In this document: one piece after another, positions 1-8,787 of the stretch | Numbering within the stretch: the first letter of the stretch is position 1 | Layout of the letters: the number at the start of each line of letters is the position of its first letter | Assembly (NCBI RefSeq): GCF_017357225.1 | Contig: NZ_CP071604.1 | Location: forward strand, 1,553,001 to 1,617,000 | Source: Rhizobium binae | Lineage (GTDB): Bacteria > Pseudomonadota > Alphaproteobacteria > Rhizobiales > Rhizobiaceae | Reading direction: 5' to 3' | Length of the DNA: 64,000 bases | Notes under the pieces: generated by a model | What the model saw: the letters and a program-made list of their open reading frames with translations, nothing else | Databases searched by the model: none | Told to the model about the DNA's origin: nothing | Program-made: the position numbers and the translations under genes

Positions 1-102
1 CTGTGAAAAGTATGATTTATTGCGCTTCTTGTAGCAGAAAGAGGAGTGCCGACAAGCTCTCCCTTCCATTCTATTGCATCATCCTATCCCATGATGGCCA
101 GT

Positions 103-2151
103 CTACCTCATGATAGTTTGGCGAAGGAAGCTGTAACCCATCGCCGCGCGGGCGGCGCGCTCTTCGGAATTGCCGTCGCCGCCATGCCCGCCCAGGCCGA
201 ATTCATGGAAGAGCGGCTTGTGTCCTTCCTCCTCCAGCCGCGCGGCAAAGCGGCGTGCATGCGAGGGATGCACACGGTCGTCATTGGTGGAGCTTTCGAT
301 ATAGATCGGCGGATAGGCGATCTCGCTCGCCGGCCTGACATTGTGAAGCGGTGAATAACCAAGCATGAAATCCCGATCCACCGGGACCTCCGGATCGCCA
401 TATTCATCCATCCAGGCTTGCCCTGCGCTGAACAGGTGGAAGCGCGTCATATCGAGCACCGGCACTTGGCACCAGATCGCGCCAAAATCGTGCGGATAGC
501 GCGTCATCATCACGCCGGTCAGCAGGCCGCCATTGCTGCCGCCCTGACAGGCGATCCGCGACGGCACAGTGTAGCCGCGGGCGACGAGATCGCGGGCGAT
601 GGCGACGAAATCGGCAAAGGCCCGGTCCCGCCCCTGGCGTTTGGCGCTGCGATACCAGTCGGGCCCGAATTCACCGCCGCCGCGGATATAGGCCTGCACA
701 TAGGCGCCGCCTTGCTCAAGCCAGCGGCCGGTCACGCCGGAATAATTCGGCGACAGCGCGACGTCGAAGCCGCCATAGCCGTAGATCAGCACCGGCAGCG
801 CGCCCTTGGTCCACTGTCGCGGCAGGACCAGCCGGTAGGCAACCCTTGTTCCGTCTTCGGAAACCGCCTCCAGCAGCTCGGATGACATGCCGGTGGCATC
901 GAAATAACTCGGCGCCGCGGCGGCGAAGACCGGCTCGGGCTCTCTGCTGCGATCGGAGAGTTCGAGGTGATAGCAGATGGGCGGCCGCAGGAAACCCTGG
1001 CCGACAATGTAGAGCGTGTCGTCGCCAAGATGCAGGTCCGCATAGAGCGGCCTGAAATAAGCCGTCTGCATATCCGCCGGCAGCGCGATTTCCCGCTGTT
1101 CGGCGTCGGGCTTCGTCAGGTCGAGCACCATGAGACGCGGGCGCAACCGGTCGGAGACCATGAACACGCACCATTCACACATCAACATCATCTGCGAGAT
1201 GGACTGGCCCTCACCAGGCTGAAACAGGATCCGTTGCGGTCCGAGCGGCGTCGTCTCCGACAAGGGATCAAAGCGTTGCAGCACGAGGCAGCCGGTCGCG
1301 ACGCGCTCGTCGGTCTTTGCCCGCCAAAGGCAATGATCGCGATTGAACTGAAAATCAGCCTCTTCGGGTAGGTCGATGCGCCGTTGCCTGCCGTCATCAG
1401 ATATCAGGTAAGCGCTGGCGACGCCGATTTCGTGCGCGGCGACGAAGATGTCGATCAAGCCGGCATCCGCTGAGGTACCCGATAGGGCAGGGTCGATAAC
1501 GAGATTGAAGCCATAGACGTCGTCGTCGGCGGCTTCGAAGAGGATGGTGGCATCTTCCGGCCGCTGGCCGCGTTTCAATCGCCGCCCGACGCGCGGCCAT
1601 CCCGAGCGGGTCGCCGAAAATCGGTCGACCGAACCGAAATAGCAGATCTCGTCGCGGCTTAGCCAATTGGCATGCGATCGCGCCGCAGGCGTGTCGAAGC
1701 CGCCCGTCACGATCTGCTTCTTCTCGGCGTCGAATTCGAGCAGGCGGACGAGGTCTGAGCCGCCGTCCGAAAGCGTGACCAGCACGCGCGTCGGTTCCCA
1801 GGGGCAGGTGACGACGCCACGCCAGCTCCAGCGCTTGCCTTCGCCAAGGCAGAAGGCGTCGAGATCGAAGACCACCTCCCAATCGGCCTCCGGCAACGGC
1901 TGCTGATCGGCCGGCAGGCGCAGCCAGACGCCGAGCCGATTATCCTTGGACTGGCGGAAATCGAACAGCCAGCCGCCGCGGCGCATCGGCACGATCAGCC
2001 GGTCCTGCCGCTCGATCAGCGCCTTGATCGCGTCGCGATCCTCAGCGAATTCCGGCGTTCTCAATGCCGCGTCGGAAACTCGGTTATGCTCGTCGATGAA
2101 TTGGCGGGTGCGCGGATCCTCGTCCGCTTCGAGATGAAGGTTCATGTCCAA
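103..2151 (-). CDS. S9A prolyl oligopeptidase-family serine peptidase
   Basis: A 682-residue protein with the two-part layout of the prolyl oligopeptidase family: an N-terminal beta-propeller (roughly residues 1-410) that gates access and a C-terminal alpha/beta-hydrolase domain. The catalytic triad is visible: nucleophile Ser539 in GGSNGG, Asp624 or Asp625 in NDDRV, and His656 in GGHGG. Family members cleave short peptides on the carboxyl side of proline or, in oligopeptidase B relatives, basic residues; the substrate here cannot be read from the sequence. No signal peptide is seen, so it is probably cytosolic. Length is normal for the family. The start MDMNLH is the first ATG of the frame; a second ATG lies two codons later. 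It is followed on the same strand, upstream, by an independent deacetylase gene about 60 bases away. Confidence 0.9.
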   Translation of the reverse strand: MDMNLHLEADEDPRTRQFIDEHNRVSDAALRTPEFAEDRDAIKALIERQDRLIVPMRRGGWLFDFRQSKDNRLGVWLRLPADQQPLPEADWEVVFDLDAFCLGEGKRWSWRGVVTCPWEPTRVLVTLSDGGSDLVRLLEFDAEKKQIVTGGFDTPAARSHANWLSRDEICYFGSVDRFSATRSGWPRVGRRLKRGQRPEDATILFEAADDDVYGFNLVIDPALSGTSADAGLIDIFVAAHEIGVASAYLISDDGRQRRIDLPEEADFQFNRDHCLWRAKTDERVATGCLVLQRFDPLSETTPLGPQRILFQPGEGQSISQMMLMCEWCVFMVSDRLRPRLMVLDLTKPDAEQREIALPADMQTAYFRPLYADLHLGDDTLYIVGQGFLRPPICYHLELSDRSREPEPVFAAAAPSYFDATGMSSELLEAVSEDGTRVAYRLVLPRQWTKGALPVLIYGYGGFDVALSPNYSGVTGRWLEQGGAYVQAYIRGGGEFGPDWYRSAKRQGRDRAFADFVAIARDLVARGYTVPSRIACQGGSNGGLLTGVMMTRYPHDFGAIWCQVPVLDMTRFHLFSAGQAWMDEYGDPEVPVDRDFMLGYSPLHNVRPASEIAYPPIYIESSTNDDRVHPSHARRFAARLEEEGHKPLFHEFGLGGHGGDGNSEERAARAAMGYSFLRQTIMR

Positions 2152-2213
2152 CCTGACGGCTTCCGTTGACGTCGATCAGATCTAGGCGGCGGGTCTCGAG
2201 TTGACAACCCGCG

Positions 2214-3056
2214 TTAGCGAGTCATCACCAAGTTGGCCGAGGCGACGAGGTTGGTCGGGGCCGGCGTCTTCTTGAACCTCAGCGTCACCACCTTGTAGCC
2301 TTCGGCTTCGAGTCTCGAAAGCAGGGTCGGCAGCATCTTCGCCGTGCGCTTGTGGATGTCATGCATGAGGATGATGCCGTGGCCGCGCTTGTGCAACTGG
2401 TCGATAGTCCGCTGCGTGACGGAGACCGGTGTGGTGGCGAAATAGTCCTTGCTGTCGATGTCGACATCCATGACCACCATCTGGCGCATGGCAACGGCGG
2501 CACGCAGCCTGTGGCTCTCGGAAAGATAGGGGAAGCGGAAGAAGGACACATCGCTTCCCGTCGCCTTGGTCACCGCCAGCTGGCCCTTTATCACCTCCGC
2601 CATCGCTGCGTCGAAACTCAGCGAGCCGAGGTTTGCGTGGTCATAGGTGTGGCTGCCGATCGTATTGCCGTCCATAGCGACTTTGCGGGCAAGTGCCGGA
2701 TGCATACCGGCCATCTCGCCGACCATCATGAAGGCGCCCTTGACGCCGAACTGGTCGAGGATCGTCAGCACCTTGTCGGTCCGTCCCGGGATCGGACCGT
2801 CGTCGAAGCTCAAGATCACTTCCTTGTCCTGCAGCTTGAGATCGGCGAGGGAGGAGACTTCGAGTATCCGCCCGGAAAGATGATGCGGCCCGGCAAAGTC
2901 GGGCGTCGCGTCGTTGCCGGCAGGGGCGGGTTTCCGTCCCTCGGGTTCAACCACCGAAGACGTCTTGATCGATGTGTCCGGGGTCTGTTTGGTCGTGCTG
3001 CAAGCGGAGAGGGTGGCCGTGACGGCCACAAAGGAAAGCAGGAAAAATCGGTGCAT
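2214..3056 (-). CDS. Polysaccharide deacetylase (NodB-fold) lipoprotein
   Basis: A 280-residue lipoprotein. The N-terminus has a hydrophobic signal ending in the lipobox LSAC with Cys19, so the mature protein should be lipid-anchored in the cell envelope. The carbohydrate esterase 4 (NodB) motifs are all present in order: SFDDGP at residues 83-88 (catalytic base and metal Asp), H136-x3-H140 (metal ligands), RFPY at 174-177, an aspartate-rich motif at 197-199, and MHD at 231-233. Such enzymes remove acetyl groups from N-acetylhexosamines in peptidoglycan or exopolysaccharide. It is not a nodulation NodB: there are no nod genes nearby and it has a lipoprotein anchor. The substrate is inferred only as an envelope glycan. 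Confidence 0.88.
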   Translation of the reverse strand: MHRFFLLSFVAVTATLSACSTTKQTPDTSIKTSSVVEPEGRKPAPAGNDATPDFAGPHHLSGRILEVSSLADLKLQDKEVILSFDDGPIPGRTDKVLTILDQFGVKGAFMMVGEMAGMHPALARKVAMDGNTIGSHTYDHANLGSLSFDAAMAEVIKGQLAVTKATGSDVSFFRFPYLSESHRLRAAVAMRQMVVMDVDIDSKDYFATTPVSVTQRTIDQLHKRGHGIILMHDIHKRTAKMLPTLLSRLEAEGYKVVTLRFKKTPAPTNLVASANLVMTR

Positions 3057-3184
3057 TGAAAGGGCTCAACAAATCAGTAACGAATGTTGAGGCAACCTTT
3101 CGAATTATGGTTAACGATCGGTTGAGAGCGGCGGGAATTGTGCCGAAACGCGGCACCTTGCCGCGGTTCCGCAAGACCCTGTGA

Positions 3185-5068
3185 CTATCCTGCCATAGCT
3201 TCTTCATATTGCGACGACAGCATCAGCCAGTCTTCCTCCGCGGCTGCGAGTTTTGCCGCGGCCTCGCCGCGCTGCTTTGCCTTCTCGGCGGCTTTGGCAG
3301 GCGTCTTCTCGTAGAGAGCAGGATCTGCAAGTTCCGCATCAAGCGCCTGAATCTGTTTCTCCAGCTTCGCCGTCAAGGATTCGATTTCGTTGATCTTTTT
3401 CTTCAGCGGCGTCAGCGAGGCGCGCTTTTCCGCATTGAGCTTGCGTTGATCGGCCTTGGAGTTCGCATCGTCGGCCGGCTGCGGCCTTTCTTCTTTTTTC
3501 TTGCTGGAGGCGACGATCAGGTCGCGATATTCGTCCATGTCGCCTTCGAAGGCGGTGACCGTGCCGCCGTTGACCAGCCAGAGCCGATCGACCGTCGCCT
3601 CGATGAGGTGACGATCGTGCGAGATCAGGATGACGGCGCCTTCGTAATCATTCAGCGCCTCGATCAGCGCCCGGCGGCTGTCAATGTCGAGATGGTTGGT
3701 CGGCTCGTCGAGGATGAGCAGGTTCGGCGCATGGAAGGCGGCAAGGCCCATCAGCAGGCGAGCCTTTTCACCGCCGGAAAGATCCTTGGCCGCGGTCGCC
3801 ATCTTCTCGGTCGCCAGTCCCATCTGGGCGACACGGGCGCGCACCTTGGCCTCCGGGTCACCAGGCATCAGCCGACGCACATGCTCCACCGCCGACTGCT
3901 CGGGGATCAGGTCGTCGAGCTGGTGCTGCGCGAAAAAGCCGATCTTCAGGGATGGCGCAAGCTTTACTTCGCCACTCTCCGGGGCAAGCCTGCCGGAGAT
4001 GAATTTCGCGAAGGTCGATTTGCCGTTGCCGTTCGAACCGAGAAGGGCGATGCGATCGTCGTTGTCAATGCGCAGATTGAGGTTCTTCAGGATCGGCTTG
4101 CCGGGTTGGTAGCCGACGGCCCCGCCCTGGACCGCGACGATCGGCGAGGCAGGCTGCTTCTCGGGCTCGGGAAAGGTGATCGGCTGCACATGGTCCTCGA
4201 TGACAGCCGCGACCGTGCCCATGCGCTCGAGCGCCTTGACGCGCGATTGCGCCTGCCGGGCCTTGGAAGCCTTGGCCTTGAAGCGGTCGATGAAGCTCTG
4301 CAGGTGTTTGCGTGCCGCCTCGTTCTTGGCCTTGGCCTTCGTCTGAAGTTCGTCGGCTTCCGCCTTCTGCCGCTCGAATTGGTCGTAATTGCCGCGGTAG
4401 AAGGTGAGCTTCTTCTGGTCGAGATGGACGATGGAATTGACCGCGTTGTTCAACAGGTCGCGGTCGTGGCTGATGATGATGACCGTGTGTGGGTAGCGGC
4501 GGATATAATCCTCCAGCCACATCGTGCCTTCGAGGTCGAGATAGTTGGTCGGCTCGTCGAGCAGAAGCAGGTCCGGCTCGGCAAACAGCACTGCGGCGAG
4601 CGCCACGCGCATGCGCCAGCCGCCCGAGAAGGAGGAGGCTGGACGGGCTTGCGCTTCCCTGTCGAAGCCAAGGCCGGCGAGAATGCTCGCCGCGCGCGCT
4701 TCGGCCGAATGCGCATCGATATCGACGAGGCGCATCTGGATTTCGGCGATGCGATGCGGATCGCTCGCCGTTTCCGCTTCCGCAAGCAGCGCCGCGCGCT
4801 CCTTGTCGGCGGCAAGCACGATCTCGATCAGGGGCTGCTCGGTTCCCGGCGCTTCCTGGGCCACCTGGCCGATGCGCGCCGCCTTCGGGATCGACACCGA
4901 TCCGGTCTCCGAGCCGAGATCGCCGGTAATGACGCGAAACAGCGTGGACTTGCCGGCGCCGTTGCGGCCGACGAGGCCGGCCTTGGTGCCCGAAGGCAGC
5001 GACAGGCTGGCATTGTCGAGAAGCAGGCGCCCGGCGATGCGGGCGGAAATTTCGGTGAGCGTGATCAT
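3185..5068 (-). CDS. ABC-F family ATPase, YheS type
   Basis: A 627-residue soluble ATPase with two ABC domains and no membrane segments. The first Walker A is GRNGAGKS (34-41), with signature FSGGW and Walker B ending DEPTNYLD; the second half has GSNGNGKS (near 346), LSGGE and DEPTNHLD. The inter-domain linker is rich in Lys, Arg and Gln and closely resembles that of E. coli YheS as I remember it. A charged coiled-coil tail follows the second domain. ABC-F proteins bind the ribosomal E site and affect translation or antibiotic sensitivity; the exact role of YheS is unsettled. The open frame continues 14 codons further upstream, but the ATG at 5068 gives the usual N-terminus (MITLTEIS). Confidence 0.92.
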   Translation of the reverse strand: MITLTEISARIAGRLLLDNASLSLPSGTKAGLVGRNGAGKSTLFRVITGDLGSETGSVSIPKAARIGQVAQEAPGTEQPLIEIVLAADKERAALLAEAETASDPHRIAEIQMRLVDIDAHSAEARAASILAGLGFDREAQARPASSFSGGWRMRVALAAVLFAEPDLLLLDEPTNYLDLEGTMWLEDYIRRYPHTVIIISHDRDLLNNAVNSIVHLDQKKLTFYRGNYDQFERQKAEADELQTKAKAKNEAARKHLQSFIDRFKAKASKARQAQSRVKALERMGTVAAVIEDHVQPITFPEPEKQPASPIVAVQGGAVGYQPGKPILKNLNLRIDNDDRIALLGSNGNGKSTFAKFISGRLAPESGEVKLAPSLKIGFFAQHQLDDLIPEQSAVEHVRRLMPGDPEAKVRARVAQMGLATEKMATAAKDLSGGEKARLLMGLAAFHAPNLLILDEPTNHLDIDSRRALIEALNDYEGAVILISHDRHLIEATVDRLWLVNGGTVTAFEGDMDEYRDLIVASSKKKEERPQPADDANSKADQRKLNAEKRASLTPLKKKINEIESLTAKLEKQIQALDAELADPALYEKTPAKAAEKAKQRGEAAAKLAAAEEDWLMLSSQYEEAMAG

Positions 5069-5117
5069 GGCCGGCGTTTTGGCCGAAAGCGCCCGCCAAG
5101 GCAAGAGCACTCATCCC

Positions 5118-5159
5118 CCGGCAAGGTCACTTGTCCGCCCGGCAAGGCCACTTGTCCGC
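5118..5159. repeat. Two-copy 21-bp tandem repeat
   Basis: Two adjacent 21-bp units (5118-5138 and 5139-5159) differ at one position. They lie in the roughly 100-bp gap between the GGDEF-like gene's stop and the ABC-F gene's start, so they would be transcribed in the ABC-F leader if the two genes are cotranscribed. Function unknown. Confidence 0.8.
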
Positions 5160-5167
5160 ACAGCGTC

Positions 5168-6217
5168 TCAGCGGCCGAAGGCCTGCACCGGCTGGCGCGG
5201 GTTCGATTGTGCGGCGAGAAGGGCAGCGCGGGCATTTGCCTGCAGCTGTCCCGGTGTTGACGCGTCCGCGCTGAGCGCTACGCCCACCGAGATGGTTAGT
5301 CTGCCGCTATCGCCCTTGTCTGAGGTCGCAAAGATCAGGTTGTCCTCGACGGAGGCGCGCAGGCGCTCGGCAATCGCCATCGCATCCCGCATGCCGACAT
5401 TGGAAAACAGCAAGGCGAATTCGTCCGCCTCGGTGCGGGCGACGAAGTCGTTCTTCTTGACCGACCTTTGGAAAAGGTCGCCGATCCTCTTCAAGAGCTT
5501 GTTGCCTGCCGGCGTGCCATATTTTTCGTTGAGATCGGTGAAATTGTCGATATCGACCATGAACAGAGCGCTGCCGGCGGCCCCCTCTTCGCGCTCATAG
5601 AGATCGGCGATCACGCGGTTGAGCGCGAGGCGATTGGGAAGTCCGGTAATCCTGTCGGCGACGGCGGCCAGTTGCATCGCCGAAATGCCGCGCTCGAGCG
5701 TTTCCAGCCTCTTGATGTCATCCGCCAGCTCAGCGCCGATATAGGTCTCGGCCGACTGCACGCTCGTCAGCGAGGCCGAGAGATAGTCGAGCTCGCCGAT
5801 GAACGCGGCAAAGCTCTGGTCTTCATGACTGGAAACGGATTTCAGGATCGTGTCGCAGGCGCGCGCGAAGGCGTCCCGGTGCCGCAGCCCTTCGGCAAGC
5901 TTCTCCGCCACCTCGCGCAACAGCCGGCTCGCCTCGTTCCACGACGTCGCGCCCGCCAGTCCGCAGTGGCCGACGAGGCGGTATTTCAGCCCGAGTTCGT
6001 CAAGCATCGCCTGTTGCGGCTGAGGCCCGAGCGCAGCGATATCCTGTGCCAGGCCTCCATTGAGCCCGACGATCGCCTCATGGAAGAGCTCGTAGTTGCG
6101 CGGCAGGCCGGCGACATTGAGACGCGCCATATGCTGGGCGATCTTCTGGATGTCCGCGACCGCCCCGGCGCGCACCGCCTCGCGCGGCACCAGTGCGTTT
6201 GCGCTTGCATTCTGCAT
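5168..6217 (-). CDS. GGDEF-domain protein with degenerate active site
   Basis: A 349-residue cytosolic protein. Residues 1 to about 180 form an uncharacterised, mainly helical region; residues 185-349 form a GGDEF (diguanylate cyclase fold) domain, recognised by DxLTGLPNR-like ITGLPNR (190-196) and the metal-binding FMVDIDNF stretch. The catalytic signature reads EADEF (263-267) instead of GGDEF, and the product-inhibition RxxD site reads KKND. Loss of both glycines suggests little or no cyclase activity and perhaps a binding or partner-interaction role, although the second metal residues (D265, E266) are kept. The frame extends 34 codons upstream; the ATG at 6217 was chosen because the preceding residues show no conserved character. 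No EAL domain or membrane segment is present. Confidence 0.85.
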   Translation of the reverse strand: MQNASANALVPREAVRAGAVADIQKIAQHMARLNVAGLPRNYELFHEAIVGLNGGLAQDIAALGPQPQQAMLDELGLKYRLVGHCGLAGATSWNEASRLLREVAEKLAEGLRHRDAFARACDTILKSVSSHEDQSFAAFIGELDYLSASLTSVQSAETYIGAELADDIKRLETLERGISAMQLAAVADRITGLPNRLALNRVIADLYEREEGAAGSALFMVDIDNFTDLNEKYGTPAGNKLLKRIGDLFQRSVKKNDFVARTEADEFALLFSNVGMRDAMAIAERLRASVEDNLIFATSDKGDSGRLTISVGVALSADASTPGQLQANARAALLAAQSNPRQPVQAFGR

Positions 6218-6358
6218 GACGATCCCTCGCGGCCGGCCTTTTCCCTTCATTCCGCTATGCCCGCAAGCTTTTAAGAGAGGCTGAATTTCTGGGTGGGAAG
6301 CGCTGGAATCCCGGCGCAATCGGCAAAGGCGGTTAATGTCCTGTTGATGCGATGACGC

Positions 6359-6868
6359 TCACATCCACTCGCGGCCCTCACTGCGCAGGAAATAGATAAG
6401 ATCGAGCCCGAGGCTCGCCTTGCCGAGCGCCGTCAGCGTCATGTGGCACTGGCCGCGATGGTGGGTTTGGTGGTTGAAGAGATGCGAGAGCGCGGTCCAC
6501 AGCGGCTGGGTCATCGCGATCGCTTGGGTCACGGGCGAGTAGGTGAAGTTGGCGGCGAGGCGTGGCTCGTCCAGTGTGCTCGTCCAGGCGATGATGCGCT
6601 CGTCCTCTGCCTTGCGCGCAGCGGCAAGCGCATCGAAGGCCTCGAAGAGCACCGCATCAAGGCTCGTCGGCGCGTCGCCGGCGCCGGTGAAGCGCTTCAT
6701 CCATATTCGGTCGGCAACGAGCAGGTGGTTGAGGGTTCGATGCAGCGAGCCGAAGAAGGCGCCGCGGTCGCTGCGGAGTTCCGGATCACTGAGTTCGGCC
6801 GCCGCCGCATAGACCTGGGCATTGGCCCACCGATTATAGGCGGCGAACATCCTGTATTGTCTGAGCAT
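6359..6868 (-). CDS. DinB/YfiT-family putative metal-dependent protein
   Basis: A 169-residue four-helix-bundle protein of the DinB superfamily. The three histidines that bind a divalent metal in this family are visible as His48 (NHLLVADRIW), His133 and His137 in the segment HLFNHQTHHRGQ. Some relatives are thiol-dependent transferases (mycothiol or bacillithiol S-transferases); the thiol used by an alpha-proteobacterial member is unknown and glutathione is only a guess. The start at 6868 is fixed by a strong AGGAGG about 6 bases upstream; the same frame stays open far upstream through the antisense of the next two genes, which is an artefact. It is divergent from a glutathione transferase gene across 138 bases. 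Confidence 0.88.
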   Translation of the reverse strand: MLRQYRMFAAYNRWANAQVYAAAAELSDPELRSDRGAFFGSLHRTLNHLLVADRIWMKRFTGAGDAPTSLDAVLFEAFDALAAARKAEDERIIAWTSTLDEPRLAANFTYSPVTQAIAMTQPLWTALSHLFNHQTHHRGQCHMTLTALGKASLGLDLIYFLRSEGREWM

Positions 6869-7006
6869 GCGTTCCTCCTGTCTTCGCAAAGGCAATCTAG
6901 CTTGCTTCCGGAGAAATCGCAGTGATGATGCCATGAAATTTCCTGATTTGATCACAGGCGTTTTCTGTCGTCGAATGCACGGAGTTGCGATCGCGAAAGG
7001 ACCGTC

Positions 7007-7696
7007 ATGACCAGAGCTCTCTATTCCCTCTGTGGCGCCGATGAGCGGCGCTTCTTTTCGCCCCATTGCTGGAAGGCGGTAATGGCGCTGGCGCATAAGG
7101 GGCTCGATTTCGAAGAGATTCCGACGACCTACGCCGGCATCCGCGAAATCGGCGGCGGCGTCTCTCCGACTCTGCCCGTCCTCGACGACAACGGCCGGCT
7201 GATCCCCGACAGTTTCGCCATCGCTCTCTATCTCGAAGAGGCCTATCCCGAGCGGCCATCGCTGTTTGGCGGCGAGGGCGGCAAGGCGTTGTCGCGCTTG
7301 GTGGAAGGCTATTCGCAGATGATCATTCATCCGGCGATCATGCGGATCGCTCTTCTCGACATCCATGCGATCCTCGACGAAGGCGACAAGGCCTATTTCC
7401 GTGAAAGCCGCGAGGCTCGGCTCGGCAAAACGTTTGACGTCGTTGCTGCCGACAGCGAGGCGGAGAAAGCCGCCTTCGGCGCCAAGCTGGAGCCGCTCCG
7501 GCATATGCTGAAGTTCCAGCCCTTCATCGGCGGGCCGACGCCGCTTTTTGCCGACTATATCGTCTTCGGCGCGCTGCAATGGCTGCGGGTCTGCACCGGC
7601 CTCGCCATGCTGGCAGCCGACGATCCCGTCCTGGGCTGGTTCGAGCGCTGCCTCGATCTCCATGAAAGCCGCGGCCGGACTGTGACAGCGGCGTGA
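7007..7696 (+). CDS. Glutathione S-transferase family protein
   Basis: A 229-residue protein with an N-terminal thioredoxin-like domain (residues 1-80) and C-terminal helical domain. The SPHCWK segment (18-23) occupies the position of the catalytic Ser/Cys loop, and LPVLDDNG followed by IPDSFAIALYLEE matches the cis-Pro and glutathione gamma-Glu-binding region. Its N-terminus resembles proteins annotated as LigE/LigF-like beta-etherase relatives, but no lignin-metabolism gene is nearby, so only a general conjugation or detoxification role is supported. AAAGGA lies 8 bases before the ATG. It is followed by ndk, 80 bases downstream and on the same strand. Confidence 0.88.
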   Translation: MTRALYSLCGADERRFFSPHCWKAVMALAHKGLDFEEIPTTYAGIREIGGGVSPTLPVLDDNGRLIPDSFAIALYLEEAYPERPSLFGGEGGKALSRLVEGYSQMIIHPAIMRIALLDIHAILDEGDKAYFRESREARLGKTFDVVAADSEAEKAAFGAKLEPLRHMLKFQPFIGGPTPLFADYIVFGALQWLRVCTGLAMLAADDPVLGWFERCLDLHESRGRTVTAA

Positions 7697-7777
7697 AATT
7701 GGCGCCGACCTCTTGTTTTCGGGCGTTGGGGCGGGTAAAGACCGCCCACTTTTCCCGAGAAAACAGAGGATTTGACT

Positions 7778-8200
7778 ATGGCGATTGAACGCACCTTCTC
7801 GATGATCAAACCGGACGCAACCAAGCGCAACCTGACGGGCGCCATCACCAAGATGCTCGAAGATGCCGGCCTGCGCGTCGTCGCCTCCAAGCGCGTCTGG
7901 ATGAGCCGCCGCGAAGCGGAAGGCTTCTACGCCGTTCACAAGGATCGTCCCTTCTTCGGCGAACTCGTCGAAGGCATGACCTCCGGCCCGACCGTCGTTC
8001 AGGTTCTGGAAGGCGAAGGTGCCATCCTCAAGAACCGCGAGATCATGGGTGCGACCAACCCGGCAAACGCTGAGGAAGGCACGATCCGCAAGGTTCATGC
8101 GCTCTCGATCGGCGAAAATTCCGTTCACGGCTCGGATGCTCCGGAAACGGCTGCCCAGGAAATCAAGTACTGGTTCTCCGATACCGAAATCGTCGGCTGA
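7778..8200 (+). CDS. ndk: Nucleoside diphosphate kinase
   Basis: A 140-residue cytosolic enzyme that transfers the gamma-phosphate of ATP to nucleoside diphosphates. The phosphorylated histidine is His117 in [10 protein letters not shown], the family signature. Length and the N-terminus ([13 protein letters not shown]) are typical. The frame also opens at a TTG two codons upstream, but the ATG at 7778 is preceded by AGAGGA at the right distance. A perfect hairpin terminator follows about 45 bases after the stop. Confidence 0.97.
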   Translation: MAIERTFSMIKPDATKRNLTGAITKMLEDAGLRVVASKRVWMSRREAEGFYAVHKDRPFFGELVEGMTSGPTVVQVLEGEGAILKNREIMGATNPANAEEGTIRKVHALSIGENSVHGSDAPETAAQEIKYWFSDTEIVG

Positions 8201-8245
8201 GGCCACGCTTCGGCATTTGCTGGCAATGCTTTGAATTGATTCTCG

Positions 8246-8270
8246 AAAGCCGGAGCCTCGCTCCGGCTTT
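8246..8270. terminator. Bidirectional terminator between ndk and the lipoprotein gene
   Basis: A perfect 10-bp stem (8246-8255 with 8261-8270) around a 5-base loop. The stem ends are A- and T-rich on both sides, so it can end ndk on the plus strand and the convergent lipoprotein gene on the minus strand. Confidence 0.85.
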
Positions 8271-8283
8271 ATCTATTCCGGCC

Positions 8284-8787
8284 CTATTCCGGGCATTTAT
8301 CGGTATTCGAGAAATCGACGCTGCCGTCCGGCTTGAAGACCTCGGGGTTCTTTTCATAAAGCGCACCAACGACGAGCGGCTTGCTCGGCAGCACGGTCTG
8401 GTCGAGGTCGGAGCGGAACTGCGTCTTCAGTTCCTGCAGCACTTTGCCGTCCTTGTCGACCAGCCGGACGCTGACGGAATAGGGACGGTCCTTGCGCACG
8501 CAGTGCAGGTTTTGGCTCTGCAGCGCGATCTTGTCGTCGATCGGGTAGATTTTCTGGTTCAACACCAGCGGCGCGCCGCCCTGAGGATTTTCGAATTCGG
8601 CGATGATGACCGAACCGTCGGGAATGGGACCGGTCTTCTTCAGCGTGAGCAGATAGGTGGCGCTCGCCACCCGATAGTTGAAAACGAAGAGGTGGCCGGT
8701 CACTTCGACCAGATTGTCGGCCTGTCGCTGGCAGGCGGACAGCAGGAGGCCGATAGCCGCCGCTGTGACGATCAGATGTTTCCTCAT
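8284..8787 (-). CDS. Putative lipoprotein, unknown function
   Basis: A 167-residue protein with a signal peptide and lipobox LSAC (Cys19). The mature part is predicted to be beta-rich and has only two further cysteines (in NLHC and near the C-terminus, DKCPE), which could form a disulfide. I do not recognise the family; there is a faint likeness to YbaY-type lipoproteins, which I would not rely on. Its ATG overlaps the stop of the upstream CGNR regulator gene by 4 bases (ATGA), and a strong AAGGAGG precedes it, so the two are translationally coupled. The regulator-lipoprotein pair suggests a sensed envelope function, possibly linked with the divergent permease. Confidence 0.8.
   Translation of the reverse strand: MRKHLIVTAAAIGLLLSACQRQADNLVEVTGHLFVFNYRVASATYLLTLKKTGPIPDGSVIIAEFENPQGGAPLVLNQKIYPIDDKIALQSQNLHCVRKDRPYSVSVRLVDKDGKVLQELKTQFRSDLDQTVLPSKPLVVGALYEKNPEVFKPDGSVDFSNTDKCPE

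Noticed and set aside
2214..3056. Polysaccharide deacetylase as nodulation gene nodB
   Set aside because: It is a lipoprotein with no nod genes or nod box nearby; the NodB fold is shared by many envelope deacetylases.
3209..5260. 683-codon plus-strand open frame antisense to the ABC-F gene
   Set aside because: No recognisable domain, His/Arg/Asp-rich composition typical of the antisense frame, while the opposite strand encodes a complete ABC-F protein.
6359..8206. A 615-codon minus-strand open frame covering DinB plus the antisense of GST and ndk
   Set aside because: Only the last 169 codons (DinB) have a ribosome-binding site and family motifs; the rest is antisense to two well-supported genes and arises from GC-rich codon bias.
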